Positions 7,328-15,258 of a DNA stretch of 19,632 nt are shown in pieces. The translations under genes and the position numbers were made by a program. The notes under the pieces were generated by a model, which was not told the DNA's origin, did not search any database, and saw only the letters and a program-made list of their open reading frames with translations. Positions within the stretch are counted from its first letter, which is position 1, and each line of letters starts with the position of its first letter. Source of the DNA: Fimbriimonadaceae bacterium (GTDB lineage Bacteria > Armatimonadota > Fimbriimonadia > Fimbriimonadales > Fimbriimonadaceae); NCBI GenBank assembly GCA_022842565.1, contig JALHPH010000001.1, positions 1 through 19,632 on the forward strand, in the 5' to 3' direction.

Positions 7328-9558
7328 ACTTGCTGGATTCCCTGACCGCCGAACAACGTGCCGCGGTTGAGTTCGATGGCCCGCGATTGATGCTGCGAGC
7401 CTCGGCGGGGTCGGGCAAAACCCGCGTCTTGACCGCACGCTACCTGCGTCACGTGGTGCAAGACGGCATCTCGCCCGATTCGATCTTGGCCATCACGTTC
7501 ACGACCCGAGCGGCTACTGAAATGCGGCGGCGCATTGTCGAACAGCTCCGTGCGGAGGGTCTGAAGGACCAAGCCCAGCTTGCAGAAACCGGACCCATTT
7601 CGACCATCCACAGTTTCTGCGAAAGGTCGCTTCGCGAGAATGCGCTAGCCGCGGCGCTCGACCCGGAATACTCGGTGATGCCCAGCGACCAAGTGGCCCT
7701 GCTCCGAGAAGAGATTCTGCTGGACGAGATTTCGCTGAACCACCACGACTCGCCCGAAATCGAGATGTTTCTGAAGGAGTACGCGGGCAAAGTGAGCTTT
7801 GGCGGAGGGCCCCTGGTGCATGACGAAATTGCCCGCCGCGTGAACCACATCATGGATTCGTTGCGCGGCACTCTGTGGACTACGGACCACCTGGGGCGCC
7901 GCTATCTCTCGGCGGAAACCCTGGCCGAAGCGTACTTAACTGCGATGGCGGGCGATCCCAAACCCCACTCCAAGTTCGCATTGCAATGGGAAAATGCGAC
8001 CAAGAAAAAGGAAGAGCCGTACCGGGGCTTTCAGATCACTTGCGGCGCGGTGCAGCTCGCGATCCGGGTCTGGCGGCGCCTGGAGTCGCGCCTCAAACGG
8101 CTCTACCAATTGGATTACAACCTGCTTGAATCGATGCTTCTGAGGCTGCTGGAGAGCGACACCCTCACGGCCAAACGACTGCGTGACCAATACCAGGTGG
8201 TTTTGGTGGACGAAGCGCAAGACCTCAACCCCGTTCAGTACCGCCTTTTAGAAGAGCTCGATCCGCATCAAATGATGCTGGTCGGCGACCCGCAGCAAAG
8301 TATCTACGGTTTCCGCAACGCCGATAGCGAGCAGTTTGTTCGTCGCACGCGCATCACCCCCACGCTTGCGCTGACCACAAACTTCCGGAGCGAATCGGAG
8401 GTGCTGCGAATGGTGGATGCCGTCTTCGCCGAGCGTTGGGGCGAGGACTACTCGCCGATGCAAGCCCGGCCCGATGCGCTCAAAGGATCAGCGGCCACCT
8501 GGGCATTCCCCGAGCGCGATTCGCACGGCTTGGCCGAGCTCGTACGGGCGGTGGTTCAAGATAACGCTCTGGGTCTGCCGATCCCGCCGCGCTACTCCGA
8601 CATCGCGATCCTCACGCGTAACAAGACTCACAGCCAGATGTACGTGACCGCCATGCGGAAGCTGAGCGTCCCGGTGCGGCATGAGGGCAGCAAGCGCTTT
8701 TATGCCCGAATGACCCTGCGCGATGTGGCGAACACACTTGAAGCCGCCGCCCGCCCGAACAGCGATTTCGCGCTCTTGTGCACGCTCCATTCCCCCATCG
8801 GCGGGCTCTCGCTCGATAGCGTTATTCAGCTCGCCGTGAAGGCCAAGGCTGCGGGCACTTCAGTCCGCGCGGCATGCTCCACGTTTGAGTGCCCAACCGC
8901 TGAGGACGCAGATGCACTGGCGCGGTTCCTAGCTTGGTTTCTGCCTGCCTGTGAGGAGGCCGACCGCATTCGCGCCTGGGAGCTCATTGGCAAAATTCTT
9001 CATCACTCGCCGCTGCAAATCCAAATCGCGAGGCTCCCAGATGCCCCGCTGGAAGTGGCGAACCTCAACAAGCTGCTCATCATGGCCGTCAACCAGCCCA
9101 CGGCGACCCCGATCGAGTTTGCCGACCAACTCCGCAAAGTCCTGATGCTCCGGCACGAAGAAGAGGACGCCGACTGGAGCAGCCAATCGGAAGAAAGCGT
9201 GACCCTGATGAACGTCCACCAGTCCAAAGGGCTGGAATTCCCGCTCGTCATCATCCCCTCGGTGCACGAGAACATCCGGAAAGTCCGCTCGTCCGGCAGC
9301 CTCGTTCACCGCGGACTTGGCCTCGTGCACGTGGGCAAACTTGAGCACTCCATGGCCTCGAAATGGTTGAAAGACCGGGTGGCCGACGAGGGCTCCGCCG
9401 AAGAGCAGCGTGTGCTCTACGTCGCCATGACTCGCGCGGAAAAGGGCCTGCTCATTGGCACGGCGATGAAGCCCAGCAGTTGGGGCAAGCTGGTCCATGA
9501 ATCGTTGGAAGCGCTCGCGCCGGATCGCGGCTTTCCAAAATGGCAGCAGCCCGAATGA
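7324..9558 (+). CDS. AddA-like UvrD-family (SF1A) DNA helicase lacking the C-terminal nuclease domain
   Basis: This 744-residue protein should unwind DNA ends 3' to 5' with the AddB-like partner. All SF1 motifs are present: Walker A ASAGSGKT at 26-33, motif Ia AITFTTRAATEM at 56-67, TIHSFCE at 94-100, Walker B VLVDEAQD at 293-300, motif III GDPQQSIYGFR at 321-331, motif IV TTNFRS at 351-356, motif V VTLMNVHQSKGLEF from 626, and motif VI EEQRVLYVAMTRAE from about 693. Bacterial AddA is normally about 1,200 residues and ends with a PD-(D/E)xK nuclease. This protein ends only about 35 residues after motif VI, and the next gene starts at once, so no nuclease domain is present or hidden by a late frameshift. 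The ATGA overlap (7324-7327) with the AddB-like gene argues for a complex. A plain PcrA/UvrD-type helicase is the alternative, but the partner and the GLEFPLVII block favour AddA. Confidence 0.85.
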   Translation: MNLLDSLTAEQRAAVEFDGPRLMLRASAGSGKTRVLTARYLRHVVQDGISPDSILAITFTTRAATEMRRRIVEQLRAEGLKDQAQLAETGPISTIHSFCERSLRENALAAALDPEYSVMPSDQVALLREEILLDEISLNHHDSPEIEMFLKEYAGKVSFGGGPLVHDEIARRVNHIMDSLRGTLWTTDHLGRRYLSAETLAEAYLTAMAGDPKPHSKFALQWENATKKKEEPYRGFQITCGAVQLAIRVWRRLESRLKRLYQLDYNLLESMLLRLLESDTLTAKRLRDQYQVVLVDEAQDLNPVQYRLLEELDPHQMMLVGDPQQSIYGFRNADSEQFVRRTRITPTLALTTNFRSESEVLRMVDAVFAERWGEDYSPMQARPDALKGSAATWAFPERDSHGLAELVRAVVQDNALGLPIPPRYSDIAILTRNKTHSQMYVTAMRKLSVPVRHEGSKRFYARMTLRDVANTLEAAARPNSDFALLCTLHSPIGGLSLDSVIQLAVKAKAAGTSVRAACSTFECPTAEDADALARFLAWFLPACEEADRIRAWELIGKILHHSPLQIQIARLPDAPLEVANLNKLLIMAVNQPTATPIEFADQLRKVLMLRHEEEDADWSSQSEESVTLMNVHQSKGLEFPLVIIPSVHENIRKVRSSGSLVHRGLGLVHVGKLEHSMASKWLKDRVADEGSAEEQRVLYVAMTRAEKGLLIGTAMKPSSWGKLVHESLEALAPDRGFPKWQQPE

Positions 9559-9562
9559 TCGG

Positions 9563-9568
9563 TACACT
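9563..9568 (+). promoter_or_regulatory. Possible -10 box TACACT for the nitrilase-family gene (leaderless-type)
   Basis: TACACT, a TANNNT-type -10 element, ends 7 bases before the ATG at 9576. There is no Shine-Dalgarno sequence between them. This would allow a leaderless transcript independent of the upstream helicase gene. No -35 is obvious, so confidence is low. Confidence 0.3.
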
Positions 9569-9575
9569 TGGCGGC

Positions 9576-10436
9576 ATGTCGCAGTACCGTCTGGCGAGCG
9601 TTCAGTTCGCACCGAACAAAGCAAAGGTGCCCGAGAACCTGGCCCGGATTGGAGAGCTGGCGGTCCAAGCGAGCGAATCGGGTGCAGACGTCGTTCTGTT
9701 CTCGGAATCGGCTGCATGCGGATACTTCCTTGAAGGCGGCGTGCTCGAGTGCGCGCTTTCAGTCGATCAACTCGCTGCAGGATTGAACCCTCACTTGCAA
9801 GGGCTAACTCGCCCGACGGATCTGATCGTCGGCTTTTACGAACGCCACAACGAGACCCTCCACAATAGCGCAGCGTATCTGGCGTGGGACAACGGCACGC
9901 TGAAGCCCGTCCAGGTCTATCGCAAGTTCTTTTTGCCCACCTACGGAGTGTTCGATGAGAATCGCTTTGTAGCCCCGGGCAATGAAGTCGCGGTCTTTGA
10001 GACGCGCTTTGGCACCGCCAGCATCCTCATCTGCGAGGATGTCTGGCACTCGATCCTGCCCATGCTCGCAGCGCTGCGCGGGGCCGAAATCCTCTATGTG
10101 CCGATAGCCTCGCCCGCGCGTGGTTTTCAGCAACATGAACCGGCGAATGTCGAGCGTTACGCCCGACTGTTGCGCGCCATTGCCGAAGAGCACGGCGTGT
10201 ATGTGGCGAGTTCAATGCTGCTTGGCTTTGAGGGCGGCAAGGGTTTCGCAGGTGGCGGCTGCATTTTTGACCCAGAGGGCGTTGAGCTGGCGACTAGCCC
10301 TACGCAAGAAGAGCACATCCTTTTGGCGGACGTGGACCGAAACCGCGTGACCCAAGCCCGCGCTCACTTGCCCCTACTAAGCGACCTACGCGACCGATGG
10401 GCCACGCTGCTCAAGCTTGGTGAAGAGGTCCTTTAA
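9576..10436 (+). CDS. Carbon-nitrogen hydrolase (nitrilase superfamily), NAD-synthetase glutaminase-like
   Basis: The 286-residue product carries the catalytic Glu-Lys-Cys triad: Glu44 in VVLFSES, Lys117 in YRKFFLPTYGVFDENR and Cys153 in ILICEDVWH. Such enzymes hydrolyse amides or nitriles through a cysteine thioester. The KFFLPTYGVFDENRF segment is closest in style to the glutaminase domain fused to NAD synthetase, but no synthetase domain is attached, so the substrate is unknown. The chosen ATG at 9576 gives the usual family start (YRLASVQFAP). An in-frame ATG at 9555 would overlap the helicase stop as ATGA and add 7 residues, and cannot be excluded. It lies 17 bases after the helicase gene, but no functional link to it is evident. 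Its TAA stop interlocks with that of the convergent gene. Confidence 0.88.
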   Translation: MSQYRLASVQFAPNKAKVPENLARIGELAVQASESGADVVLFSESAACGYFLEGGVLECALSVDQLAAGLNPHLQGLTRPTDLIVGFYERHNETLHNSAAYLAWDNGTLKPVQVYRKFFLPTYGVFDENRFVAPGNEVAVFETRFGTASILICEDVWHSILPMLAALRGAEILYVPIASPARGFQQHEPANVERYARLLRAIAEEHGVYVASSMLLGFEGGKGFAGGGCIFDPEGVELATSPTQEEHILLADVDRNRVTQARAHLPLLSDLRDRWATLLKLGEEVL

Positions 10437-11224
10437 GCTTTCGGAGCCCGAACAAAAATGAGCTCTTGGCTCAGCTTGCTCATGGCGGCGCTGACCAGCT
10501 TGCCTGGGTCGCCCTCGTCCTCTTGCGGCAGACCGAAGAGCACGTAGTCGGCGGGTACTTCCTCGATGGCGGACAGCACTGCGGCCGCCGAGTCACGACC
10601 TCGAGCCACTCGCATGGAGTGCGCCACGCGCTTCTGAATCATGATGCCCTCTGCCTTCTCAAGTGAGTTCTTTGCCTCGGCTTCGATGGCCGGCAACGGC
10701 GCATTGATCGGCATCTCGCGCGGCACCGTGATAGGATACAGCAGGTGGACTTGGGTGCTCAGGCCCTCGGCCAGTTGCACGGCGGTCTCCAGCAGGTACT
10801 GATCGCACCGCGTGCCCGAAAGGCAAACCAGTAAGTGCTTCTCGTACTTGTGTTTGCTGGCCTTGTGGTCCTCTTTCGCGCTTTCGCCGTCGGTGAGTAA
10901 GTAGAGCGAGTTCCGGGCTTCTTCCAGCGTCGGAGCCATCGGCAGCTGCGAGCGCACATCCGGCACGTTCTTCACGATCTCCAGAAGCGGCTTGGGCAGC
11001 GCGGCCACAATCACTCGGGCATCGTGGTGAGCCAAGAACTGCATGACGTGATAGAAGGTGTCGGCACCCGCCTCATTCATTTCAGAGAGACCGCTACAAT
11101 CGATCACCACTCCCTCGGGGTGGCGCTGCAACTGCAGCGAGAGCGCGGTGTGGAGCGTGCTCCACTGGTTGTTGACCAATGCTCCAGAAAGCAGGACAAC
11201 GTCTTCGTAAGATTCAACAATCAT
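10433..11224 (-). CDS. Two-domain STAS and universal stress protein (USP) fusion, probable transporter regulator
   Basis: This 263-residue soluble protein starts at ATG 11224, overlapping the transporter stop as ATGA. Residues 1-110 form a STAS domain (VVIDCSGLSEMNEAGADTF), the fold of anti-sigma-factor antagonists and of SulP transporter tails. The conserved D-S-S-G loop here reads N-E-A-G (50-53), so the phosphorylatable serine position is Glu51. Residues 128-263 form a USP domain (HLLVCLSGTRCDQYLLETA, VARGRDSAAAVLSAI, ADYVLFGLP). Its G-x2-G-x9-G-[ST] nucleotide loop is poorly kept, so ATP binding is doubtful. Translational coupling to the KimA-like gene suggests that it regulates or stabilises that transporter, which is inference. 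A longer frame to 11323 overlaps the transporter and is unlikely. The TAA stop shares TTAA with the nitrilase stop. Confidence 0.8.
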   Translation of the reverse strand: MIVESYEDVVLLSGALVNNQWSTLHTALSLQLQRHPEGVVIDCSGLSEMNEAGADTFYHVMQFLAHHDARVIVAALPKPLLEIVKNVPDVRSQLPMAPTLEEARNSLYLLTDGESAKEDHKASKHKYEKHLLVCLSGTRCDQYLLETAVQLAEGLSTQVHLLYPITVPREMPINAPLPAIEAEAKNSLEKAEGIMIQKRVAHSMRVARGRDSAAAVLSAIEEVPADYVLFGLPQEDEGDPGKLVSAAMSKLSQELIFVRAPKA

Positions 11225-13131
11225 TTTAAGTAGTGCCTCACGTTGGTAATCACCACGCGTTTGCGAGCGCCAAGCGCAGCCTTCAGCGGGATGGCGGCAT
11301 TTGTGTGCAGCAATCGATGCCACAGCCTTCGGGGAACGGACTCCGGCACGATCACGGTTACGAACACCTCAGGGTCCTCTGAGAGTGTTTGCTCCACGTA
11401 ATCGATGATGGGGCCGACCAGCGAGCGGTAAGGGCTCTCTAGGATCACTAACGGCATTTCTTGTCCGTGCTTCACCCAGTCCTCCTTCACTTTCGCCACC
11501 GTCTTGGGGTCGATGGTCACGTGCAGGGCGCGTACGTCTTCGCTCAGCGCGCGGGCATAGGAGATCGCGTTCAGGATGCCACGGTGAACTCGCGGGACCA
11601 AGAGCAGCGTCACCGTGCGAGCCGGCAGAACCTTGTCTTCCGGCGTAATTTCAAGTTCTCGGGCCAGATAGCGGTAGTGCCGCTGAATGGCGAGCATCAT
11701 ACTGAGCACGAGCGGCACAGCAATGAAAACCACCCATGCGCCGGCTGTCCATTTGCTTACCGCAATGACGACTGTGATGATCAGAGTGATTGTTCCGCCG
11801 AAGAAACTCACTGCTTGAGTGGCCAGCGACTTCTTATCCTTGCGTTGGTGAACCACCATGCCGAACTGGCTGAGGGTGAAGGAAGCAAAAACGCCAATGG
11901 CGTAAAGCGGGATGAGCTTGGAAGTATCGCCGCCGAACTTCACAATAAGGAGGCACGACGTGACCGCAAGGATGATGATGCCGTTTTGGTACACCAATCG
12001 GTCGCCGACGACGGCCAATTGCCGCGGCAGGTAGTTGTCACGCGCGATGATGCTGGCGAGCCGTGGAAAGTCGGCATAGGCCGTGTTAGCAGCCAAAATC
12101 AAGATGCCCGCCGTGGCGAACTGCATGGCGGTGAAGTAGCCCACGCCAAAGCTCGTGTTCTGCGGAAAGGTCGCTTGCGTGATCATTGCGACCACGGTCT
12201 TGAAACCGGGTTCGCCAAACTCCATCGGGATGATGTGGAACTTCTCGGCGAGGTAGCTACCGCCCACGAAGAGGAAAGACAGGATGCCGGCCATCCACCA
12301 CAGTGTGATGGCAGCGTTACGTGATACCGGCTCTTTGAACGCCTGAGTGCCGTTTGAGATGGCTTCGATGCCGGTGAGAGCCGTACAACCAGAGGAGAAC
12401 GCCTTGAACCCAATCAGAATCCAGGCCCAACCTATCAGTTCAGTCGGGTTTGGAGCAACTCGCTTAAGTTCCTCGGTTGCCAGCGCAACCTCGGGTGGGG
12501 CTGGGTGGCCGGCTGCAAAGAAGGTTCCGTACACGATCAGCGTGCCAAAGAGCAGGACGAACGTATACGTCGGGATGCTGAACAGCGCGCCGCTCTCCTT
12601 CGCGCCTCGAAGGTTGGCGATGGTGATGAGCAGGATGAAAAAACAGTTGAGATGTAAAACGTACGGCTGCAACTGGGTATTGAACGAAATCAGCGCCAAC
12701 ACACCAGCCGAGACCGACACCGCCACGGTCAAGATGTAGTCGATGAGCAGCGAAGCACCGGCCAAGCGACCCGGCCAAGTGCCCAGGTTCTCTTTCGCGA
12801 CCGTATACGATCCGCCGCCACCGGGGTAAGCCTTGATGGTCTGCGAATAGCTGAGCGAAACGATGACGATCAGGATACAAATCAGGATCGCGATGTTAAA
12901 CGTTTGACTCAGGAACGCATAGCCCAGCGACATCGAGATACCGCCCGCCATAAACTTGGGCGAGACATGCAGAAACGTCCGCATGATCTCTTCGGTGGCA
13001 TACGCCGTGGACGAAAGCGCGTCCGATGCGAAAACCGGGAGCGCAACCCGCTTGGGAAGTCGCTCTTGATGGGCGTGTTTCGACGCAATCGGCTTGCCAA
13101 AAACAGCCTCTTTTAGCTTTCCAAAATTCAT
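11221..13131 (-). CDS. KimA-like potassium importer (APC/KUP superfamily)
   Basis: This 636-residue membrane protein has about twelve hydrophobic helices up to roughly residue 485 and a soluble C-terminal domain of about 150 residues. It closely resembles Bacillus KimA (YdaO), a proton-coupled high-affinity potassium importer inhibited by c-di-AMP. The substrate-site residues I recall from KimA have counterparts at matching spacings: Asp37 and Tyr44 in SDALSSTAY, Asp132 and Thr136 in IDYILT, and Thr254 and Glu257 in LTGIEA. YPGGGGSYTVAKENLG at 103-118 is the family signature. The C-terminal region (PARTVTLLLVPRVHRGI...) is the cytoplasmic part that in KimA dimerises and binds c-di-AMP. The gene follows nagA by 21 bases without a ydaO riboswitch-sized leader, so such control at RNA level is absent here. 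No ribosome site is clear. Confidence 0.88.
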   Translation of the reverse strand: MNFGKLKEAVFGKPIASKHAHQERLPKRVALPVFASDALSSTAYATEEIMRTFLHVSPKFMAGGISMSLGYAFLSQTFNIAILICILIVIVSLSYSQTIKAYPGGGGSYTVAKENLGTWPGRLAGASLLIDYILTVAVSVSAGVLALISFNTQLQPYVLHLNCFFILLITIANLRGAKESGALFSIPTYTFVLLFGTLIVYGTFFAAGHPAPPEVALATEELKRVAPNPTELIGWAWILIGFKAFSSGCTALTGIEAISNGTQAFKEPVSRNAAITLWWMAGILSFLFVGGSYLAEKFHIIPMEFGEPGFKTVVAMITQATFPQNTSFGVGYFTAMQFATAGILILAANTAYADFPRLASIIARDNYLPRQLAVVGDRLVYQNGIIILAVTSCLLIVKFGGDTSKLIPLYAIGVFASFTLSQFGMVVHQRKDKKSLATQAVSFFGGTITLIITVVIAVSKWTAGAWVVFIAVPLVLSMMLAIQRHYRYLARELEITPEDKVLPARTVTLLLVPRVHRGILNAISYARALSEDVRALHVTIDPKTVAKVKEDWVKHGQEMPLVILESPYRSLVGPIIDYVEQTLSEDPEVFVTVIVPESVPRRLWHRLLHTNAAIPLKAALGARKRVVITNVRHYLK

Positions 13132-13152
13132 TAGTGGGGGACCAGAGGTTGC

Positions 13153-14199
13153 TTAGAGAGCACTCGCATCGAACAACTCAACTACTTGCCACTGATCATC
13201 CCAAAGCACGTACCGACGGGCATTAATATGAGACCTCAGCGCCAATCGAGGATTATGACAGCAAGCTCTGATCGCGCATTCGGGACCGAAGTCCTCAGCC
13301 AAGTTGCGGAAGGCGTCAGCCAACGTGATGGCGCTGCCCGCAAGCGCGCCATTGCTCTTTAATCGCACTTCGCGCTTGCCCACATCCACCGGATGCCCCC
13401 ACATCGTGAGCGCCGTCCCTTTGGGCAGGCCGGTGGCGGCGGTGCTGTCGCTTACCGCGATCACGCCGTCCAATGGCTTGATCTTCAAAAGAAGAGCGGC
13501 GGCATCGCGCACCACATGCAGCCGGTCATAGATCAGCTCGCAGCGCAAGCCGGGTTGGTGCAGCGCGTAGCCAACCGTGCCCGCCTCACGATGGTGAAGC
13601 CCCCGCATCGCATTGAACGTGTGCGTGGTGTGGGTTGCCCCGAATTCAAATCCGCGACGGGCCTCCTCGTAGGTGGCGTTGGTATGGCCAATGCTCACAA
13701 TCACGCCTCGCGTTTGTAGCCGCAGGATCATTTCAAGCGCATGAGGCCGCTCGGGAGCCAGCGTGACGATCCGTAAGCGCGGGTCGTCCAAAATGTCATC
13801 CCATTCGCTATCGCCATACGGGATATCGGCGATATGCTCGGGCGGCTGCGCGCCAGGGAACTCTGGCGAGAGGAACGGGCCCTCCAGGTGGAAGCCAGGC
13901 ATCATGGGGTGATCGGGCAATTGCTTGAGCGCCGACCGGATCGCATCCGCGGGTCCGGTGATGGTGGTCGGCAAGAACGCCTCATACCCTTCGGCGGCAA
14001 GCCTCTCGGCCAGGTAGACCATGTCCCGCGCGTCGGCTGACATCCAGTCCACGCCAAAAGCACCGTGGATGTGAAGGTCGATCAATCCGGGTGTGAGTAC
14101 GCCTCGCGGCGATTCGTGAACGCGGGAGAAAGCCCCGTCCTCGTATCGGTAGCTTCCGTACCCTTCCAGGCCCAACATCGTATACACGCCGTCCATCAC
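13153..14199 (-). CDS. nagA: N-acetylglucosamine-6-phosphate deacetylase
   Basis: This 348-residue amidohydrolase removes the acetyl group from GlcNAc-6-phosphate in amino-sugar and murein recycling, in the cytoplasm. Visible landmarks are DLHIHG (His43, His45), FHLEGPFL with metal ligand Glu106, IGHTNATYEEA (His172), HTTHTFNAM (His190, His193), the substrate segment LHHREAG at 201-207, and the catalytic Asp251 in VSDSTAATG. At 348 residues it is slightly shorter than the usual 380 or so. The start is either GTG 14199 (GTGA overlap with the dprA stop) or ATG 14196, one codon later. No nagB, nagK or GlcNAc transporter is nearby, so it may serve wall recycling, possibly with the exported LD-carboxypeptidase at 2772. 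That link is inference. Confidence 0.92.
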   Translation of the reverse strand: MMDGVYTMLGLEGYGSYRYEDGAFSRVHESPRGVLTPGLIDLHIHGAFGVDWMSADARDMVYLAERLAAEGYEAFLPTTITGPADAIRSALKQLPDHPMMPGFHLEGPFLSPEFPGAQPPEHIADIPYGDSEWDDILDDPRLRIVTLAPERPHALEMILRLQTRGVIVSIGHTNATYEEARRGFEFGATHTTHTFNAMRGLHHREAGTVGYALHQPGLRCELIYDRLHVVRDAAALLLKIKPLDGVIAVSDSTAATGLPKGTALTMWGHPVDVGKREVRLKSNGALAGSAITLADAFRNLAEDFGPECAIRACCHNPRLALRSHINARRYVLWDDQWQVVELFDASAL

Positions 14200-15239
14200 T
14201 GCTTGGCATACCCCATCCCGTCGCGAAAGATGAGCCCGGCCAGCTCCATTTCGGTCAGGTGCACCATCACATCAGCCGACGCCAATCCGGTGCGCTCGAT
14301 CAGTTGTTCCGGACCCAGGCACTCCGTCGCCAGGATCTCGAGAATCTGGATTTGCGCCGGGTCGTTCAACTCGGCCTCCTCGGCGGCTACGGGCTCCAAA
14401 CCAAGAGCTTCCAGCACCTGATCGGGATGGGCCACGAGGGTCGCGCCATCGCGGATGAGCGCATGCGAACCGCGGTACCCAGGGTGGGTGATGTTCCCCG
14501 GCACGACCAGAACGGGCTTGTTGAATTCGGCAGCTGCGCCGGCTGTGATGAGCGCGCCCGAACGCTCCGGCACCTCGATCAGAAGCACGACGTCGGACAT
14601 CGCCGCAATTGTGCCGTTCCGAATCCGGAACATGTAATCCTTGCACCGGGTGCCCATCGCGAATTGGCTGACCAGGCATCCGCCGCCGGTGACCATGCGG
14701 TTGAATAGCGGTCGGTTCATGGCTGGGTACGGCTCATCGAGGCCGCCGGCCAAGACGGCGACCGTGCGGCCACCACCCAGAAGCGCGCCTTCGTGGGCGC
14801 AAGCATCGATTCCCAGTGCGCCGCCACTGACAATGCTGATGCCCTGCCTGGCCAGTGTCTCGGCAAACTTCTGAGCAATCGCCTTGCCGTACGTGGAGGG
14901 GCTCCGGGTTCCAACGATGCCGACCGTCGGACCGCGAAGGGCTTCCAGACTTCCCGAAGCAAACAGAGCCGGGGTCGCCAGTGAAAACCTGAATTCGGTA
15001 CCCTCTGATTCTTCACCGGAGAGCAAATGCGATCCCTCACGCATCGCTTTTTCATAGGCGACCATGTTGACGGCTTGGAGCCTGCGCCTTTCTGCATCGG
15101 TGGACATCGGCGCACGGCCCAGCGCGAAAATTGGGTCTAAGCCGCTCTCGCGCACGTACTCCACCAAGCGCTGAGCCCGGTGCGCTGGCATTTCCATCGA
15201 AAGAAGATGCTGCCAGAAAACCGGGCTCAGTGAACTCAC
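14196..15239 (-). CDS. dprA: DNA-processing protein DprA (DNA uptake, RecA loading)
   Basis: DprA protects incoming single-stranded DNA and loads RecA during natural transformation. With the GTG start at 15239 the product is 347 residues. It has an N-terminal helix-hairpin-helix/SAM-like region (1-60), a Rossmann-like core with GIVGTRSPSTYG (107-118), SGGALGIDACAHEGAL (138-153) and RIRNGTIAAMSDVVLLIE (205-222), and a C-terminal winged-helix (DML1-like) domain from about 290. GTG is preferred because it begins the recognisable N-terminal domain just after the previous gene's stop (15259). An upstream ATG at 15356 would put 39 residues inside the preceding gene. No Shine-Dalgarno sequence is visible. 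Its presence hints that the organism may be competent, but no com genes are in view. The stop overlaps the nagA start. Confidence 0.92.
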   Translation of the reverse strand: MSSLSPVFWQHLLSMEMPAHRAQRLVEYVRESGLDPIFALGRAPMSTDAERRRLQAVNMVAYEKAMREGSHLLSGEESEGTEFRFSLATPALFASGSLEALRGPTVGIVGTRSPSTYGKAIAQKFAETLARQGISIVSGGALGIDACAHEGALLGGGRTVAVLAGGLDEPYPAMNRPLFNRMVTGGGCLVSQFAMGTRCKDYMFRIRNGTIAAMSDVVLLIEVPERSGALITAGAAAEFNKPVLVVPGNITHPGYRGSHALIRDGATLVAHPDQVLEALGLEPVAAEEAELNDPAQIQILEILATECLGPEQLIERTGLASADVMVHLTEMELAGLIFRDGMGYAKQ

Positions 15240-15258
15240 GCGTGCTTGAATAAGGAGT

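Noticed and set aside
9556..9786. Possibility that the helicase stop TGA is a selenocysteine codon or frameshift hiding a nuclease domain
   Set aside because: The frame after the TGA encodes Arg/Ser-rich sequence without motifs and overlaps the well-supported nitrilase gene. No SECIS-like hairpin was apparent by eye.
11461..12324. Plus-strand open frame of 287 codons
   Set aside because: It is antisense to the KimA-like transporter, with a polar low-quality composition typical of an antisense hydrophobic gene.
13132..13152. c-di-AMP (ydaO) riboswitch before the KimA-like gene
   Set aside because: The gap to nagA is only 21 bases, far too short for the riboswitch.
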